A stretch of DNA of 64,000 bases. Source: Pseudotabrizicola sp. Lineage in GTDB: Bacteria > Pseudomonadota > Alphaproteobacteria > Rhodobacterales > Rhodobacteraceae. Positions 39,131 to 47,409 of this stretch are shown here, in pieces; position 1 is the first letter of the stretch; each line of letters opens with the position of its first letter. The DNA lies in assembly GCF_030656345.1 (NCBI RefSeq), contig NZ_JAUSNR010000019.1, positions 1-64,000 of the forward strand, in the 5' to 3' direction. Under the pieces are notes generated by a model. That model was given only the letters and a program-made list of their open reading frames with translations. It ran no database searches and was not told the DNA's origin. The position numbers were made by a program, and so were the translations under genes.

Positions 39131-39991
39131 ATGACCCGCACCGTCTATGTCAACGGCCAGTATCTGCCCGAGCACGAAGCCACCGTGTCGATTTTTGACC
39201 GGGGCTTTCTGATGGCAGATGGGGTGTATGAGGTGACATCCGTCCTCGACGGCAAGCTGATCGACTTTGACGGCCATATCAAACGCCTGCACCGCAGCCT
39301 GTCCGAACTCGACATGGCAGCGCCGTGCTCGGATGAAGAGCTGATCGCCATGCACCGTGAACTGGTGAAGCTGAACCACATCGACCAGGGCATGATCTAT
39401 CTGCAGGTCACGCGCGGCAACCCCGGCGACCGCAGCTTTGTGTTCCCGCCCGCCGATCTGCCGCCGACCATCGTGGCATTTACGCAAGATATCCCCAACC
39501 TCGCCGATGCCCCCGCCGCCAAGACCGGCTTTCGCGTGATCTCGATCCCCGATCTGCGCTGGGACCGTCGCGATATCAAAACCGTGCAACTGCTGTACCC
39601 CTCAATGGGCAAGATGGCCGCTAAAAAGGCCGGGGTCGATGACAGCTGGTTTGTCGAGGACGGTGCCGTGACTGAAGGCACCTCGAACAACGCCTATATC
39701 GTCAAAGGCAACCGCATCATCACCCGCCAGCTGTCGACCGACATCCTGCACGGCATCACCCGCGTCGCCGTTCTGCGCTTCGCGGCTGAAGCGCAGTTTG
39801 AGGTCGAAGAACGCCCCTTCACCATTGAAGAGGCGCAAAACGCGGATGAGGCGTTCTCTACCGCTGCCAGCATCTTCGTCATGCCGGTGGTGGAAATCGA
39901 CGGCAAAGCGGTCGGCAACGGCAAACCCGGCCCGGTCGCCCAGCGCCTGCGTGAGCTGTATCTGGACGAAATGCGCAAAGCCGCGATCTGA
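39131..39991 (+). CDS. dat: D-amino-acid transaminase
   Basis: A 286-residue fold-IV PLP aminotransferase. The N-terminal YVNGQYLPEHEATVSIFDRGFLMADGVYEV, the PLP lysine region IKTVQLLYPSMGKMAAKKAG, and VEDGAVTEGTSNNAYIV are the family marks. Such enzymes make D-glutamate or D-alanine from 2-oxo acids for the cell wall; the branched-chain and aminodeoxychorismate lyase relatives differ in these motifs. A bidirectional hairpin follows the stop. Confidence 0.88.
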   Translation: MTRTVYVNGQYLPEHEATVSIFDRGFLMADGVYEVTSVLDGKLIDFDGHIKRLHRSLSELDMAAPCSDEELIAMHRELVKLNHIDQGMIYLQVTRGNPGDRSFVFPPADLPPTIVAFTQDIPNLADAPAAKTGFRVISIPDLRWDRRDIKTVQLLYPSMGKMAAKKAGVDDSWFVEDGAVTEGTSNNAYIVKGNRIITRQLSTDILHGITRVAVLRFAAEAQFEVEERPFTIEEAQNADEAFSTAASIFVMPVVEIDGKAVGNGKPGPVAQRLRELYLDEMRKAAI

Positions 39992-39998
39992 TCGAAAG

Positions 39999-40018
39999 GC
40001 TGGCCTCAAAAGGCCAGC
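39999..40018. terminator. Bidirectional terminator between dat and the DUF1244 gene
   Basis: GCTGGCC (39999-40005) and GGCCAGC (40012-40018) flank a 6-base loop, with AAAG before and TTTC after. It is shared by the convergent genes ending at 39991 and 40021. The T runs are short. Confidence 0.55.
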
Positions 40019-40020
40019 TT

Positions 40021-40341
40021 TCAATCCGCCTTGCCGACATTCTTCGCAAAAGCCTCGGCAAACGCCGCCTGCTTGTCGGCATCCGCCGGGGCCTGATGCG
40101 CGGCGACCCATTGGTCATAGGGCATGCCATAGACAATCTCGCGCGCGGCGGCCTTATCCATCTCGATCCCCCGGGCATTGGCCGCTTCCTGATACCAGCG
40201 GCTCAGGCAGTTGCGGCAGAACCCGGCCATGTTCATCAGATCAATGTTCTGCACATCGGGCCGCTTTTCCAGCAAATGATGCATCAGCGCACGAAAGGCT
40301 GCGGCCTCCAGCTCGGTTCGGGTCTGGTCATCCTGGGTCAT
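40021..40341 (-). CDS. DUF1244 domain protein
   Basis: A 106-residue cytoplasmic protein. The family core is visible: FRALMHHLLEKRPDVQNIDLMNMAGFCRNCLSRWYQEAA, followed by ARGIEMDKAAAREIVYGMPYDQW. The two Cys in FCRNC and the nearby His could bind a metal. DUF1244 is widespread in proteobacteria, with a solved rhizobial structure but no assigned function. The ATG at 40341 is supported by the AGGAGGAT upstream. Confidence 0.9.
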   Translation of the reverse strand: MTQDDQTRTELEAAAFRALMHHLLEKRPDVQNIDLMNMAGFCRNCLSRWYQEAANARGIEMDKAAAREIVYGMPYDQWVAAHQAPADADKQAAFAEAFAKNVGKAD

Positions 40342-40396
40342 ATCATCCTCCTGCCCTGACAGCATGTCCTATCGGGGCAGGGGCGGCAACCCGGCG

Positions 40397-41287
40397 TCAG
40401 GCCGGTTCCAGAAACAGCCATGATGACGGGTCTGCCGACAGCTCTGCCACGGTCTGACCAATCAGCCGCACCGCAATCTGGCCATTCACCAACAGCACCG
40501 AATCTGTCAGCCCGTCCGCCCGGAGCAGAAGGCTGGCAGCGTCCGGGTCATCCAGCACCAGCGACAGGGCTTCGGTCTGATGGTCGAAATCGGTGATGAT
40601 GGTCGCATTCTCGCCGCTGCGGTAGACAACGACAAACTCGTCAACGCCTGCGCCGCCGGTCAGGGTGTCGCCATCATCGCCGAACAGCAGATCATCCCCC
40701 GCGCCGCCTTCCAGAAGATCAGGGCCGCGCGCTGCTGCATTGCCCGAGACCACGCCATTGGTGATCCGCGACGAAATCTGATCCGCCGCGTCTTCGCCGA
40801 ATGTGTCGGCAACGATCTCCCTGATCTCATCCGCAAGCTCTGGAAGCTCGTCTGCAATCAGGTCATACTCCACCCCGATCAGCGTATCGTTGCCCTCTCC
40901 GCCGTATAGGGTGTTTGACCCGCTGGACCCGATCAGCACATCAGCGCCAAACCCTCCGAACAGCACGTCATTCCCGCCCCCGCCGATCAGAAGGTCACGG
41001 CCCGTACCGCCTGCCAGCACGTCATTGCCGGCACCGCCCAAAAGAATATCATCCCCCGGGCCACCATTCAGCCGATCAGCCCCAGACCCGCCGAAAATAA
41101 TGTCGTTGCCTTCCAGACCATTGATCAGATCGGGCCCGTTGCCACCCAGCAGGATATCCGGGTCAGAGGTTCCGTTCAGAAGCTCTTTTTCCTCATCGGC
41201 CGGGGCGTCATCGTCATCGCTGCCGCTGCTTCCGCCGAAAACCAGACCGCCTGCCAGCAAAAGGGGAAGGAAAAGCAAAAGTTCCAC
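40397..41287 (-). CDS. RTX-type calcium-binding protein
   Basis: A 296-residue acidic protein. A hydrophobic N-terminus (residues 1-19) is followed by an Asp-rich linker (GSSGSDDDDAPADEEKE), then about ten nonapeptide repeats of the GGxGxDxLx type (about residues 40-145: GNDIIFGGSGADRLNGGPGDDILLGG and so on), an insert, two more repeats (GGAGDDLLFGDDGDTLTGGAG) and a C-terminal beta-like domain. These repeats fold as a beta roll on binding calcium. RTX proteins usually leave the cell by type I secretion, but no transporter is next to it. Confidence 0.88.
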   Translation of the reverse strand: MELLLFLPLLLAGGLVFGGSSGSDDDDAPADEEKELLNGTSDPDILLGGNGPDLINGLEGNDIIFGGSGADRLNGGPGDDILLGGAGNDVLAGGTGRDLLIGGGGNDVLFGGFGADVLIGSSGSNTLYGGEGNDTLIGVEYDLIADELPELADEIREIVADTFGEDAADQISSRITNGVVSGNAAARGPDLLEGGAGDDLLFGDDGDTLTGGAGVDEFVVVYRSGENATIITDFDHQTEALSLVLDDPDAASLLLRADGLTDSVLLVNGQIAVRLIGQTVAELSADPSSWLFLEPA

Positions 41288-41470
41288 GGTTTACTCCACT
41301 GTCAGCCGGCCTGCGCCTGTAAATACCCAGCTGAGCTATGGGCTGAAAATTGCGTCCGTCAAGCCGCTTCAATCCTTGAGCAAAAAAAGCCTTTCCCCGC
41401 GAGGCGTGCGATAAAACAATGCCCGTTTTCTGTTACAGATTATCGCGTTTCACGCCACAATGTCCCGCGT
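41288..41470. other. Upstream region of the RTX gene
   Basis: A 183-base gap after N-formylglutamate amidohydrolase and before the RTX gene, both read leftward. The part at 41375-41455 is clearly richer in A/T than its surroundings and includes an A7 run near 41382. A weak leftward TTGACG is present near 41360, but no good -10 box at the right spacing. The RTX promoter probably lies here. Confidence 0.35.
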
Positions 41471-42223
41471 TCAGCCCGCAACCGCCCCCAGCGCCGCCGT
41501 CAGAACCGGGGCCAGTCGCCGTGCCCAGTCCTGCTGCTGCGACTCGGTCCCGATCAGATCATTGCGCACTTCGATCAACGTGTTGTGCCGCCCCGGCTGC
41601 AGGGCATGGCGGTCAATCGCATCGCCGGGCAGATGGCCGGAGTAGGGCTCGTTATCGCCAACGCACCAGTCGGGCACGGTCTGCAATTCGCTGATCACCG
41701 CGCGCGACAGCCGCTCATCCTCGGGGCTGTGCAGCACGCCGATGTGCCAGGGCCGGGGCGGGCGGCCCTTGAGGCAGGGGGTAAAGGAATGGATCGCCAG
41801 AATCGCCCGGCCTTCGGCAATCTGCGCAAAGGCCGCGTGATAGGGCCGGTACAGCCGCTGCAACCGTTCCTCCACTTCCGCCGGGCCAACATGCCGGTTG
41901 GCCGGAATGATGGTGCCGTCATACAGCTTCATCACCAGCGTCGGGTCGTCTTCGCCCCGGTTCGGGTCGATCACCAACCGGCTGAAATCGGAACAGATCA
42001 CCGGGCTGTCCAGCGCGGCACCCAGCGCAATCGCCAGACCCCGCGCGCCCACATCATAGGCGATGTGCCGCGCCATATCCTCCGGCGCGATGCCAAGCGT
42101 GCCGCCCAGCCACTCCGGCACCCGGTTGGTGGCGTGATCACAGGTCACCAGCCAGGGGCCCAACCGGCCTGCGCCAAGAACTTCAAAAGCTTCATGCCTG
42201 ATTTCCGGGCGAAATTCTGTCAT
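41471..42223 (-). CDS. N-formylglutamate amidohydrolase family protein
   Basis: A 250-residue zinc hydrolase of the HutG-like N-formylglutamate amidohydrolase family. Seen are LVTCDHATNRVPEWLG at the start, HIAYDVGARGLAIALGAAL, DFSRLVIDPNRGEDDPTLV and AIHSFTPCLKG. In histidine breakdown these remove formate from N-formylglutamate, but this branch occurs without hut neighbours and may act on other amides. The ATG at 42223 begins the conserved part; the much longer open frame upstream is an artefact running antiparallel to pyk. Confidence 0.88.
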   Translation of the reverse strand: MTEFRPEIRHEAFEVLGAGRLGPWLVTCDHATNRVPEWLGGTLGIAPEDMARHIAYDVGARGLAIALGAALDSPVICSDFSRLVIDPNRGEDDPTLVMKLYDGTIIPANRHVGPAEVEERLQRLYRPYHAAFAQIAEGRAILAIHSFTPCLKGRPPRPWHIGVLHSPEDERLSRAVISELQTVPDWCVGDNEPYSGHLPGDAIDRHALQPGRHNTLIEVRNDLIGTESQQQDWARRLAPVLTAALGAVAG

Positions 42224-42355
42224 GCTTTCTTTACCCCGCCGTGCTTTTAACCGTTTAAGTCCTTTGGACCGAAAGCGCCAGTTGCCCCGCAGGTCTGATT
42301 GCTTTATTCCCACCCGTGGCCCACCACGAAGTGATAACCGAAGAAGGAACAAGGC

Positions 42356-43801
42356 ATGAGACGCCTTCGGAATGTTAAGATCGTGGCCACTCTGGGCCCC
42401 GCATCCAATGATTATGAAATGATCCGCGCCTTGTTCGAGGCGGGGGCAGATGTCTTCCGCCTGAACATGAGCCATGGCACGCATGACGATATCCGCGCGC
42501 GCCACGCCATCATCCGGCAGGTCGAAGCTGACACCGGGCGTCCCATCGCCATTCTGGCCGATCTTCAGGGTCCCAAACTGCGTGTCGGAACATTCGCGGC
42601 GGAGTCGTATGATCTGGCCGATGGCGACAAGTTCCGCCTCGATCTGGATGCCACGCCTGGCGACGCCACCCGCGTGCAGCTGCCCCACCCCGAGATTTTT
42701 GCGGCCCTCGAACCCGGATCTTCGCTGCTGGTCAATGACGGCAAGATCCGCCTGATCGTTGACGATTGCGGCAAGGATTACGCCAATTGCACCGTCACCG
42801 TCGGCGGCGCGATTTCCAACCGCAAGGGCGTGAACGTCCCCGATGTGGTGCTGCCGCTGGCGGCCCTGTCGGAAAAAGATCTCAAGGATCTGGAATTCGC
42901 CTGCGAGCTGGGGGTCGACTGGCTGGCCCTGTCCTTCGTGCAACGCCCCGAAGACGTGATCGAGGCCAAGGCGCTGGCCCGTGGCCGTGCCGCCATCCTG
43001 TCGAAAATCGAAAAGCCCGCCGCTGTCAAAGCCTATGATGCGATTCTTGCCGTGTCAGACGGCATCATGGTCGCCCGTGGCGACCTTGGGGTTGAGCTGC
43101 CGGTCTATTCTGTGCCGCCGATCCAGAAACGTCTGGTCCGCAAGGCCCGCGCCGCCGCCAAGCCGGTGATCGTCGCCACCCAGATGCTGGAATCGATGAT
43201 CGAATCGCCGATGCCCACGCGGGCAGAGGTGTCAGACGTCGCAACCGCCATCTATGAAGGTGCCGATGCGGTGATGCTGTCTGCTGAATCCGCTGCCGGG
43301 AAATTCCCGATCGAGGCGGTGACCACCATGAACAACGTGGCGATCTCGGTCGAAAGCGATCCGACCTATCGCCAGATCATCGAATCCAGCCGCAGCGTGG
43401 TCCGCTCCAGCGTGGCCGATGGCATCGTCTCTGCCGCGCGCGAAATCGCGGAATCGGCCGATATCAAGGCCATCGCCGTGTTTTCGCAGACCGGCACCAC
43501 GGTCAGCCTTGTTGCCCGCGAACGCCCGCGCGTTCCGATCATCGCGCTGACCCCGCTCGTCAACACTGCGCGCCGGTTGTGCCTCACCTGGGGCACCCAT
43601 TGCGTGATGACAGAAGAGCAGGACCGTTTCAAAGGTGCCGTCATCTCGGCCGTCCGCGCCGCGCGCCAGCACGGCTTTGCCTCGGAAACCGATCAGATCG
43701 TGCTGACCGCTGGTGTGCCGTTCAACGTGCAGGGCACCACCAACATCCTGAGGGTGGCCCCATGTGATGAGCGGTTGATTTACAAAGCCGATCCTGAATA
43801 A
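42356..43801 (+). CDS. pyk: Pyruvate kinase
   Basis: A 481-residue glycolytic enzyme that transfers phosphate from phosphoenolpyruvate to ADP. Seen are KIVATLGPAS, ADVFRLNMSHG, ILADLQGPKLRVG, the active-site MVARGDLGVELP with its Mg ligand, PVIVATQMLESMIESPMPTRAEVSDVA and GADAVMLSAESAAGKFPIEAV. The C-terminal allosteric domain is full length. AAGAAGGAA precedes the ATG. It is divergent from the amidohydrolase gene. Confidence 0.97.
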   Translation: MRRLRNVKIVATLGPASNDYEMIRALFEAGADVFRLNMSHGTHDDIRARHAIIRQVEADTGRPIAILADLQGPKLRVGTFAAESYDLADGDKFRLDLDATPGDATRVQLPHPEIFAALEPGSSLLVNDGKIRLIVDDCGKDYANCTVTVGGAISNRKGVNVPDVVLPLAALSEKDLKDLEFACELGVDWLALSFVQRPEDVIEAKALARGRAAILSKIEKPAAVKAYDAILAVSDGIMVARGDLGVELPVYSVPPIQKRLVRKARAAAKPVIVATQMLESMIESPMPTRAEVSDVATAIYEGADAVMLSAESAAGKFPIEAVTTMNNVAISVESDPTYRQIIESSRSVVRSSVADGIVSAAREIAESADIKAIAVFSQTGTTVSLVARERPRVPIIALTPLVNTARRLCLTWGTHCVMTEEQDRFKGAVISAVRAARQHGFASETDQIVLTAGVPFNVQGTTNILRVAPCDERLIYKADPE

Positions 43802-43828
43802 TCCGTCACAGGATTACAGGGGGTGGCG

Positions 43829-44053
43829 ATGGACTCTGATCTGATGTTCGTCATAGGGGCCGTTCTTGTGGCCCTGTCCGTCCCCTCGATGTTTTCCGCG
43901 CTTGCTGACAGCCGCCCGCCCCGGGCGGCTGCCATCATCCTGCTGATCGGCGGCACACTGGTGGTGATCGCGCTCAGCCAGAAACCCGGCGGGGTGGCGC
44001 TAGCCCAGATCCCCGACATCTTCTTCCGCGTCATCGCCCGCGTTGTGAACTGA
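43829..44053 (+). CDS. Small two-span membrane protein, unknown
   Basis: A 74-residue protein with two hydrophobic segments (about residues 5-25 and 34-50) separated by a short ADSRPPRAA loop. It starts 27 bases after pyk, preceded by a G-rich site (AGGGGGTGG), so it is likely read with pyk. Function is unknown; similar short proteins follow pyk in related genomes as far as I recall. Confidence 0.65.
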   Translation: MDSDLMFVIGAVLVALSVPSMFSALADSRPPRAAAIILLIGGTLVVIALSQKPGGVALAQIPDIFFRVIARVVN

Positions 44054-44082
44054 CCACGCAAAGGCCAAACGACTCTTTTGCC

Positions 44083-44111
44083 TTGCACCCAAACCGCCTC
44101 CCCCCTATAGG
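44083..44111 (+). promoter_or_regulatory. Predicted promoter of rpmI-rplT
   Basis: TTGCAC (44083-44088) and TATAGG (44106-44111) are separated by 17 bases, leading to a start near 44118 and a leader of about 68 bases before rpmI. This is a strong-looking vegetative promoter, as expected for ribosomal protein genes. Confidence 0.55.
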
Positions 44112-44185
44112 AGCCGTTCTGGAAAGCCTGCGGGGCCGGCCAACTTAGGCATGCCGAGTCGCGCATATGACGATTGGAGATCGAA

Positions 44186-44386
44186 ATGCCCAAGATGAAG
44201 ACCAAATCCGCTGCGAAGAAGCGCTTCAGCTTCACCGCGTCCGGTCGGGCCAAAGCCGGCGTTGCCGGCAAACGCCACGGCATGATCAAGCGTACGACCA
44301 AGTTCATTCGCGATGCTTCTGGTACGATGTTGCTGTCCGCTGCGGACACCAAGATCGTCAAGAAGTACATGCCCTACGACCGCTGA
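44186..44386 (+). CDS. rpmI: 50S ribosomal protein L35
   Basis: A 66-residue, very basic ribosomal protein with the standard [20 protein letters not shown] start and KYMPYDR end. TTGGAGAT lies 5-10 bases before the ATG. rplT follows after 12 bases, the normal pair; infC is not adjacent. Confidence 0.97.
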   Translation: MPKMKTKSAAKKRFSFTASGRAKAGVAGKRHGMIKRTTKFIRDASGTMLLSAADTKIVKKYMPYDR

Positions 44387-44398
44387 GGAGAGACACCC

Positions 44399-44761
44399 AT
44401 GTCCCGCGTTAAATCTGGTGTCGTCACCCACGCACGTCACCGCAAGGTCATCAAGAAAGCCGCCGGTTACTACGCCGCCCGCTCGACCAACTTCCGCACC
44501 GCCACGCAGGCCGTCGACAAGGCCCAGCAGTATGCGACCCGTGACCGCAAGGTCCGCAAGCGCCAGTTCCGCGCCCTGTGGATTCAGCGGATCAACGCCG
44601 CCGTGCGTCTGTTCGATATGGAAATGACCTATTCGCGCCTGATCAACGGCCTGTCGAAAGCCGGCATCGAAGTGGACCGCAAGGTTCTGGCCGACCTCGC
44701 CGTGCACGAGCCCGAGGCGTTCAACGCCATCGCGGCCCAGGCGAAATCCGCTCTGGCCTGA
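44399..44761 (+). CDS. rplT: 50S ribosomal protein L20
   Basis: A 120-residue early-assembly protein of the large subunit. [63 protein letters not shown] and the C-terminal AKSALA are standard. In other bacteria L20 represses its own operon by binding the leader. A strong terminator follows. Confidence 0.98.
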   Translation: MSRVKSGVVTHARHRKVIKKAAGYYAARSTNFRTATQAVDKAQQYATRDRKVRKRQFRALWIQRINAAVRLFDMEMTYSRLINGLSKAGIEVDRKVLADLAVHEPEAFNAIAAQAKSALA

Positions 44762-44780
44762 TCTGCGCCTGACAGTCCGG

Positions 44781-44809
44781 AAAAGCCCTGCCGTTTGGCG
44801 GGGCTTTTT
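44781..44809 (+). terminator. Terminator of rpmI-rplT
   Basis: AAAAGCCCTGCC (44781-44792) pairs with GGCGGGGCTTTT (44797-44808) through one wobble pair across a GTTT loop, followed by T and then CATTTTT. The A-run on the left would also let it act leftward for the convergent glycosyltransferase gene. Confidence 0.9.
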
Positions 44810-44875
44810 CATTTTTAACCGGCTCGCCTTTGAAATCACCGCCCTTGCAAGATGCGCGCAATCCGGCAGGCAGCG

Positions 44876-45823
44876 TCACCCCGGCTGATAGGGGTCTGGA
44901 AACCGCTCAAGATATCGCAACAGACGCCCCCGTAAGCCAAGGAACCGCAGCGCCAGCCACAACATGCGGGATTTGGAATGAAGCACTGATACAGTCTGCG
45001 CCGCCACCACGGGCGGTGATGCAAAATTCTGTTCGAAGAACGCGGCATAGGCCATCTGAAACCGCCGGGGGCAATACCCCTGCGGATCGTTCCATGGCTT
45101 CTTGTCTCCGATGAAATGCAACAGCCTCGGGCCAGCCCAATCGGTAAACAGCGGGTATTTCCACGGCCATTGCCAGTTCCAGACCGGCGAAAGCTCCAGC
45201 CAGTCGCCGTCCAGTGCAAGGTTCAGCAAAGACTGATCGTGATGCAAAATCCACTCGGGATGTGCCTCGCCAATGGCCAGAGCGCGTTCCAGTACAAGGT
45301 CTTCGCGATAGCGCGCGGTGTCTGTCATCAAAAAACCACCGTTGAAATAGGGCCGCAACGGACGCCCCGCCAGTTCGAATTCCTTGACATTGCGCCGGGG
45401 CCGGTACCACTGCTGCACGTCCCTGACCGCGGCAATGGCTTTGCCTTGCATATCCAGCCCGAACAACCGCGACAGGCCTGCGGCATCTGCAAAGATGTCG
45501 CTGTCGAGATAGATGATCCGGTCGTAATCGAGCCCAAGAATATGCGGCACCCACATCCGCAGATAGGTCGACCGCGCCAGGTGCGTCACCTTCAACCCAT
45601 CGTAATCAGCGCTTTCCAGCGGCAACGGAACCTTCAGGTTCAGATCTGCGAATGCGTCAGGAATCCGCAAAGGCTCATCCGACACCATACAGATATCATA
45701 CTCACGCAACGGCTCTTTCTGGTGCAATTGCTGCGCAAGAAACAACGCATAGGGCAGATATTTAGCGTCCACGCAAAACACCACTGCGTTGCGCGTGTTC
45801 TTTCTGCCAGTCGGTAAGCTCAT
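44876..45823 (-). CDS. Glycosyltransferase family 8
   Basis: A 315-residue retaining glycosyltransferase of the GT-A fold. NAVVFCVDAKYLPYALFLAQQL opens the nucleotide-sugar fold; the metal-binding DxD is in RIIYLDSDIFAD (about residue 115); YFNGGFLMTD, HHDQSLLNLAL and LLHFIGDKKPW follow. GT8 members build lipopolysaccharide cores or store sugars. No polysaccharide cluster surrounds it. The ATG at 45823 has AGGAAGG upstream. Confidence 0.85.
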   Translation of the reverse strand: MSLPTGRKNTRNAVVFCVDAKYLPYALFLAQQLHQKEPLREYDICMVSDEPLRIPDAFADLNLKVPLPLESADYDGLKVTHLARSTYLRMWVPHILGLDYDRIIYLDSDIFADAAGLSRLFGLDMQGKAIAAVRDVQQWYRPRRNVKEFELAGRPLRPYFNGGFLMTDTARYREDLVLERALAIGEAHPEWILHHDQSLLNLALDGDWLELSPVWNWQWPWKYPLFTDWAGPRLLHFIGDKKPWNDPQGYCPRRFQMAYAAFFEQNFASPPVVAAQTVSVLHSKSRMLWLALRFLGLRGRLLRYLERFPDPYQPG

Positions 45824-45985
45824 ACGTCTGCCTTCCTCATGCGCCCTGAACAGCGCCCACTGGTCGCCCGATCCTGCAGATCGGTCAACCGCTTTATTGC
45901 GCTCTCTGACATGCAGCCTTACCGTGACCCCGTATCCGCTCCGCTGCCCCTGTCGCCTTTGCCCCATCGCCGCCAAAAGGACACC

Positions 45986-46282
45986 ATGTCACAAACCGCC
46001 TTTATGATCTGGTTTGCGCTTCTGTCCGGGGCTGTTGCGATCCTGTTCTGGCTGCTGCATGGCGGGCCGGATGCCGCTTCGGTCGGCGGCGGCGGCTATG
46101 ATCTGGGGCCGTTCATCTATGCATGGCTGCTGGTCCTGCTCTCGGGGCTGTGGACCGTGATGGCGTTTGTGGCCGGGCTGGCGACAAAGGGCGGGGCGCC
46201 GTGGCGGGCCTTTGTGCTGGGCGGGCTGGGGCTGGCGGTGTTCGTCCTGACCCTCTGGCTGCACGGGTCAGACCTGAGCTGA
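45986..46282 (+). CDS. Small three-span membrane protein, unknown
   Basis: A 98-residue hydrophobic protein with three membrane segments (about residues 5-25, 43-65 and 76-94) and a glycine-rich loop (DAASVGGGGYDLG). AAAGGA sits 5 bases before the ATG. It is divergent from the glycosyltransferase gene and followed by map after 83 bases. No family recognised. Confidence 0.65.
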   Translation: MSQTAFMIWFALLSGAVAILFWLLHGGPDAASVGGGGYDLGPFIYAWLLVLLSGLWTVMAFVAGLATKGGAPWRAFVLGGLGLAVFVLTLWLHGSDLS

Positions 46283-46365
46283 AGTCGCCTGCATGGTGAA
46301 ACTCTGCCTTGTGTGCGACCCTTGCCTCGCCCACATAGCGGCAACACCATTATGCGCGGATCATC

Positions 46366-47118
46366 ATGACCATCACCCAACAGGACGATCTTGACCGGTT
46401 GCACCACATCGGCCGCATCGTCGCCAACACCCTGCAAGGCATGGCGCGCGCGATGGAACCCGGCATGACCACGCGCGAGTTGGATCAGCTCGGCCGCGCG
46501 CAGCTGGAGCGTGAGGGTGCGGTCTCGGCCCCCGAGTCTACCTATGACTTTCCTGGTGCTACCTGCATCAGCGTGAATGAAGAAATTGCCCATGGCATTC
46601 CGGGCGACCGGGTGCTGCGTGCGGGCGATCTGGTCAATATCGACGTGTCGGCCTCCAAAGACGGCTATTTTGCCGATACCGGGGCGAGTTTTGGTATTGG
46701 CCCGGTCTCCCCGTTGGTGGATCGGCTGTGCCGGGATGGGCGGCACGCGATGCAGATCGGCATCGCGCAGGTCGGCCACGACAAACCGCTCGCGGGCATC
46801 GGCAATGCCATCGGGGCCTTTGCAGCACAGCGCGGCTATACGCTGATCCGCAATCTGGCCAGCCATGGCGTTGGCCGGGCGCTGCACGAAGAGCCGGAAG
46901 AGATTCCGACATGGCCGACAAGACGCGACAGGCGGCGCATCCATGACGGGCTGGTGCTGACGGTAGAGCCGTTCCTGTCGCGCGGCGGAACATGGGCGGC
47001 GTCGGGTATGGCGGATGACTGGACACTGTTCAGCACACCCCCTGCTCCGGTGGTTCAGTACGAACACACGGTGGTTGCCACCCGGCGGGGGGCGATCATC
47101 GTCACCTTGCCGGGCTGA
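46366..47118 (+). CDS. map: Methionine aminopeptidase, type I
   Basis: A 250-residue dinuclear metal peptidase that removes the initiator Met. Metal ligands are seen in GDLVNIDVSASKDGYFADTGASF (two Asp), NLASHGVGRALHE (His), LVLTVEPFLS (Glu) and VVQYEHTVV (Glu). Its LHEEPEEIPTW segment and slightly unusual loops suggest the MapB-like branch rather than the main essential Map, so a second copy may exist elsewhere. Confidence 0.9.
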   Translation: MTITQQDDLDRLHHIGRIVANTLQGMARAMEPGMTTRELDQLGRAQLEREGAVSAPESTYDFPGATCISVNEEIAHGIPGDRVLRAGDLVNIDVSASKDGYFADTGASFGIGPVSPLVDRLCRDGRHAMQIGIAQVGHDKPLAGIGNAIGAFAAQRGYTLIRNLASHGVGRALHEEPEEIPTWPTRRDRRRIHDGLVLTVEPFLSRGGTWAASGMADDWTLFSTPPAPVVQYEHTVVATRRGAIIVTLPG

Positions 47119-47409
47119 TCCGCGCCCGATGCGATGGGCGCGATCCGGGTCAAATATTAACAACTTATGAAGATCATAAATTCAACCCGTTGAAATCGTT
47201 GAATACCACAGCCTGTAGTGAAGGGGGAAGCCACGCCCCTCTCACAGCCCGCTTCCCAAAGCCCCGATTTTGCTGTAAGGCCCCGGAATCTGCGACGTGA
47301 GGCCCGCCCCCGGCCGCATGCAAAGGATTGGGGGGCGGCGGCAATGGGGCCGCCATGCAAAGGGAAGACACGGCAGGGGCCGTGGGTGCTTCCATATAGG
47401 GAACGATAG
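47119..47409 (+). other. pnp upstream region
   Basis: A 291-base gap. An A/T-rich block at 47151-47185 is followed by a dyad TTCAACCCGTTGAA (47181-47194). A weak promoter could be TTGAAA (47190-47195) with TGTAGT 18 bases on. The last 170 bases are G/C-rich and rich in short inverted repeats, such as ggcggcggcaatggggccgcc near 47335. This is probably the structured pnp leader, where RNase III and PNPase autoregulate in other bacteria. rpsO, the usual upstream neighbour, is absent. Confidence 0.4.

Noticed and set aside
40700-41160. CRISPR-like or tandem DNA repeat
   Set aside because: The periodic sequence is coding: it specifies RTX calcium-binding nonapeptides and diverges at the base level.
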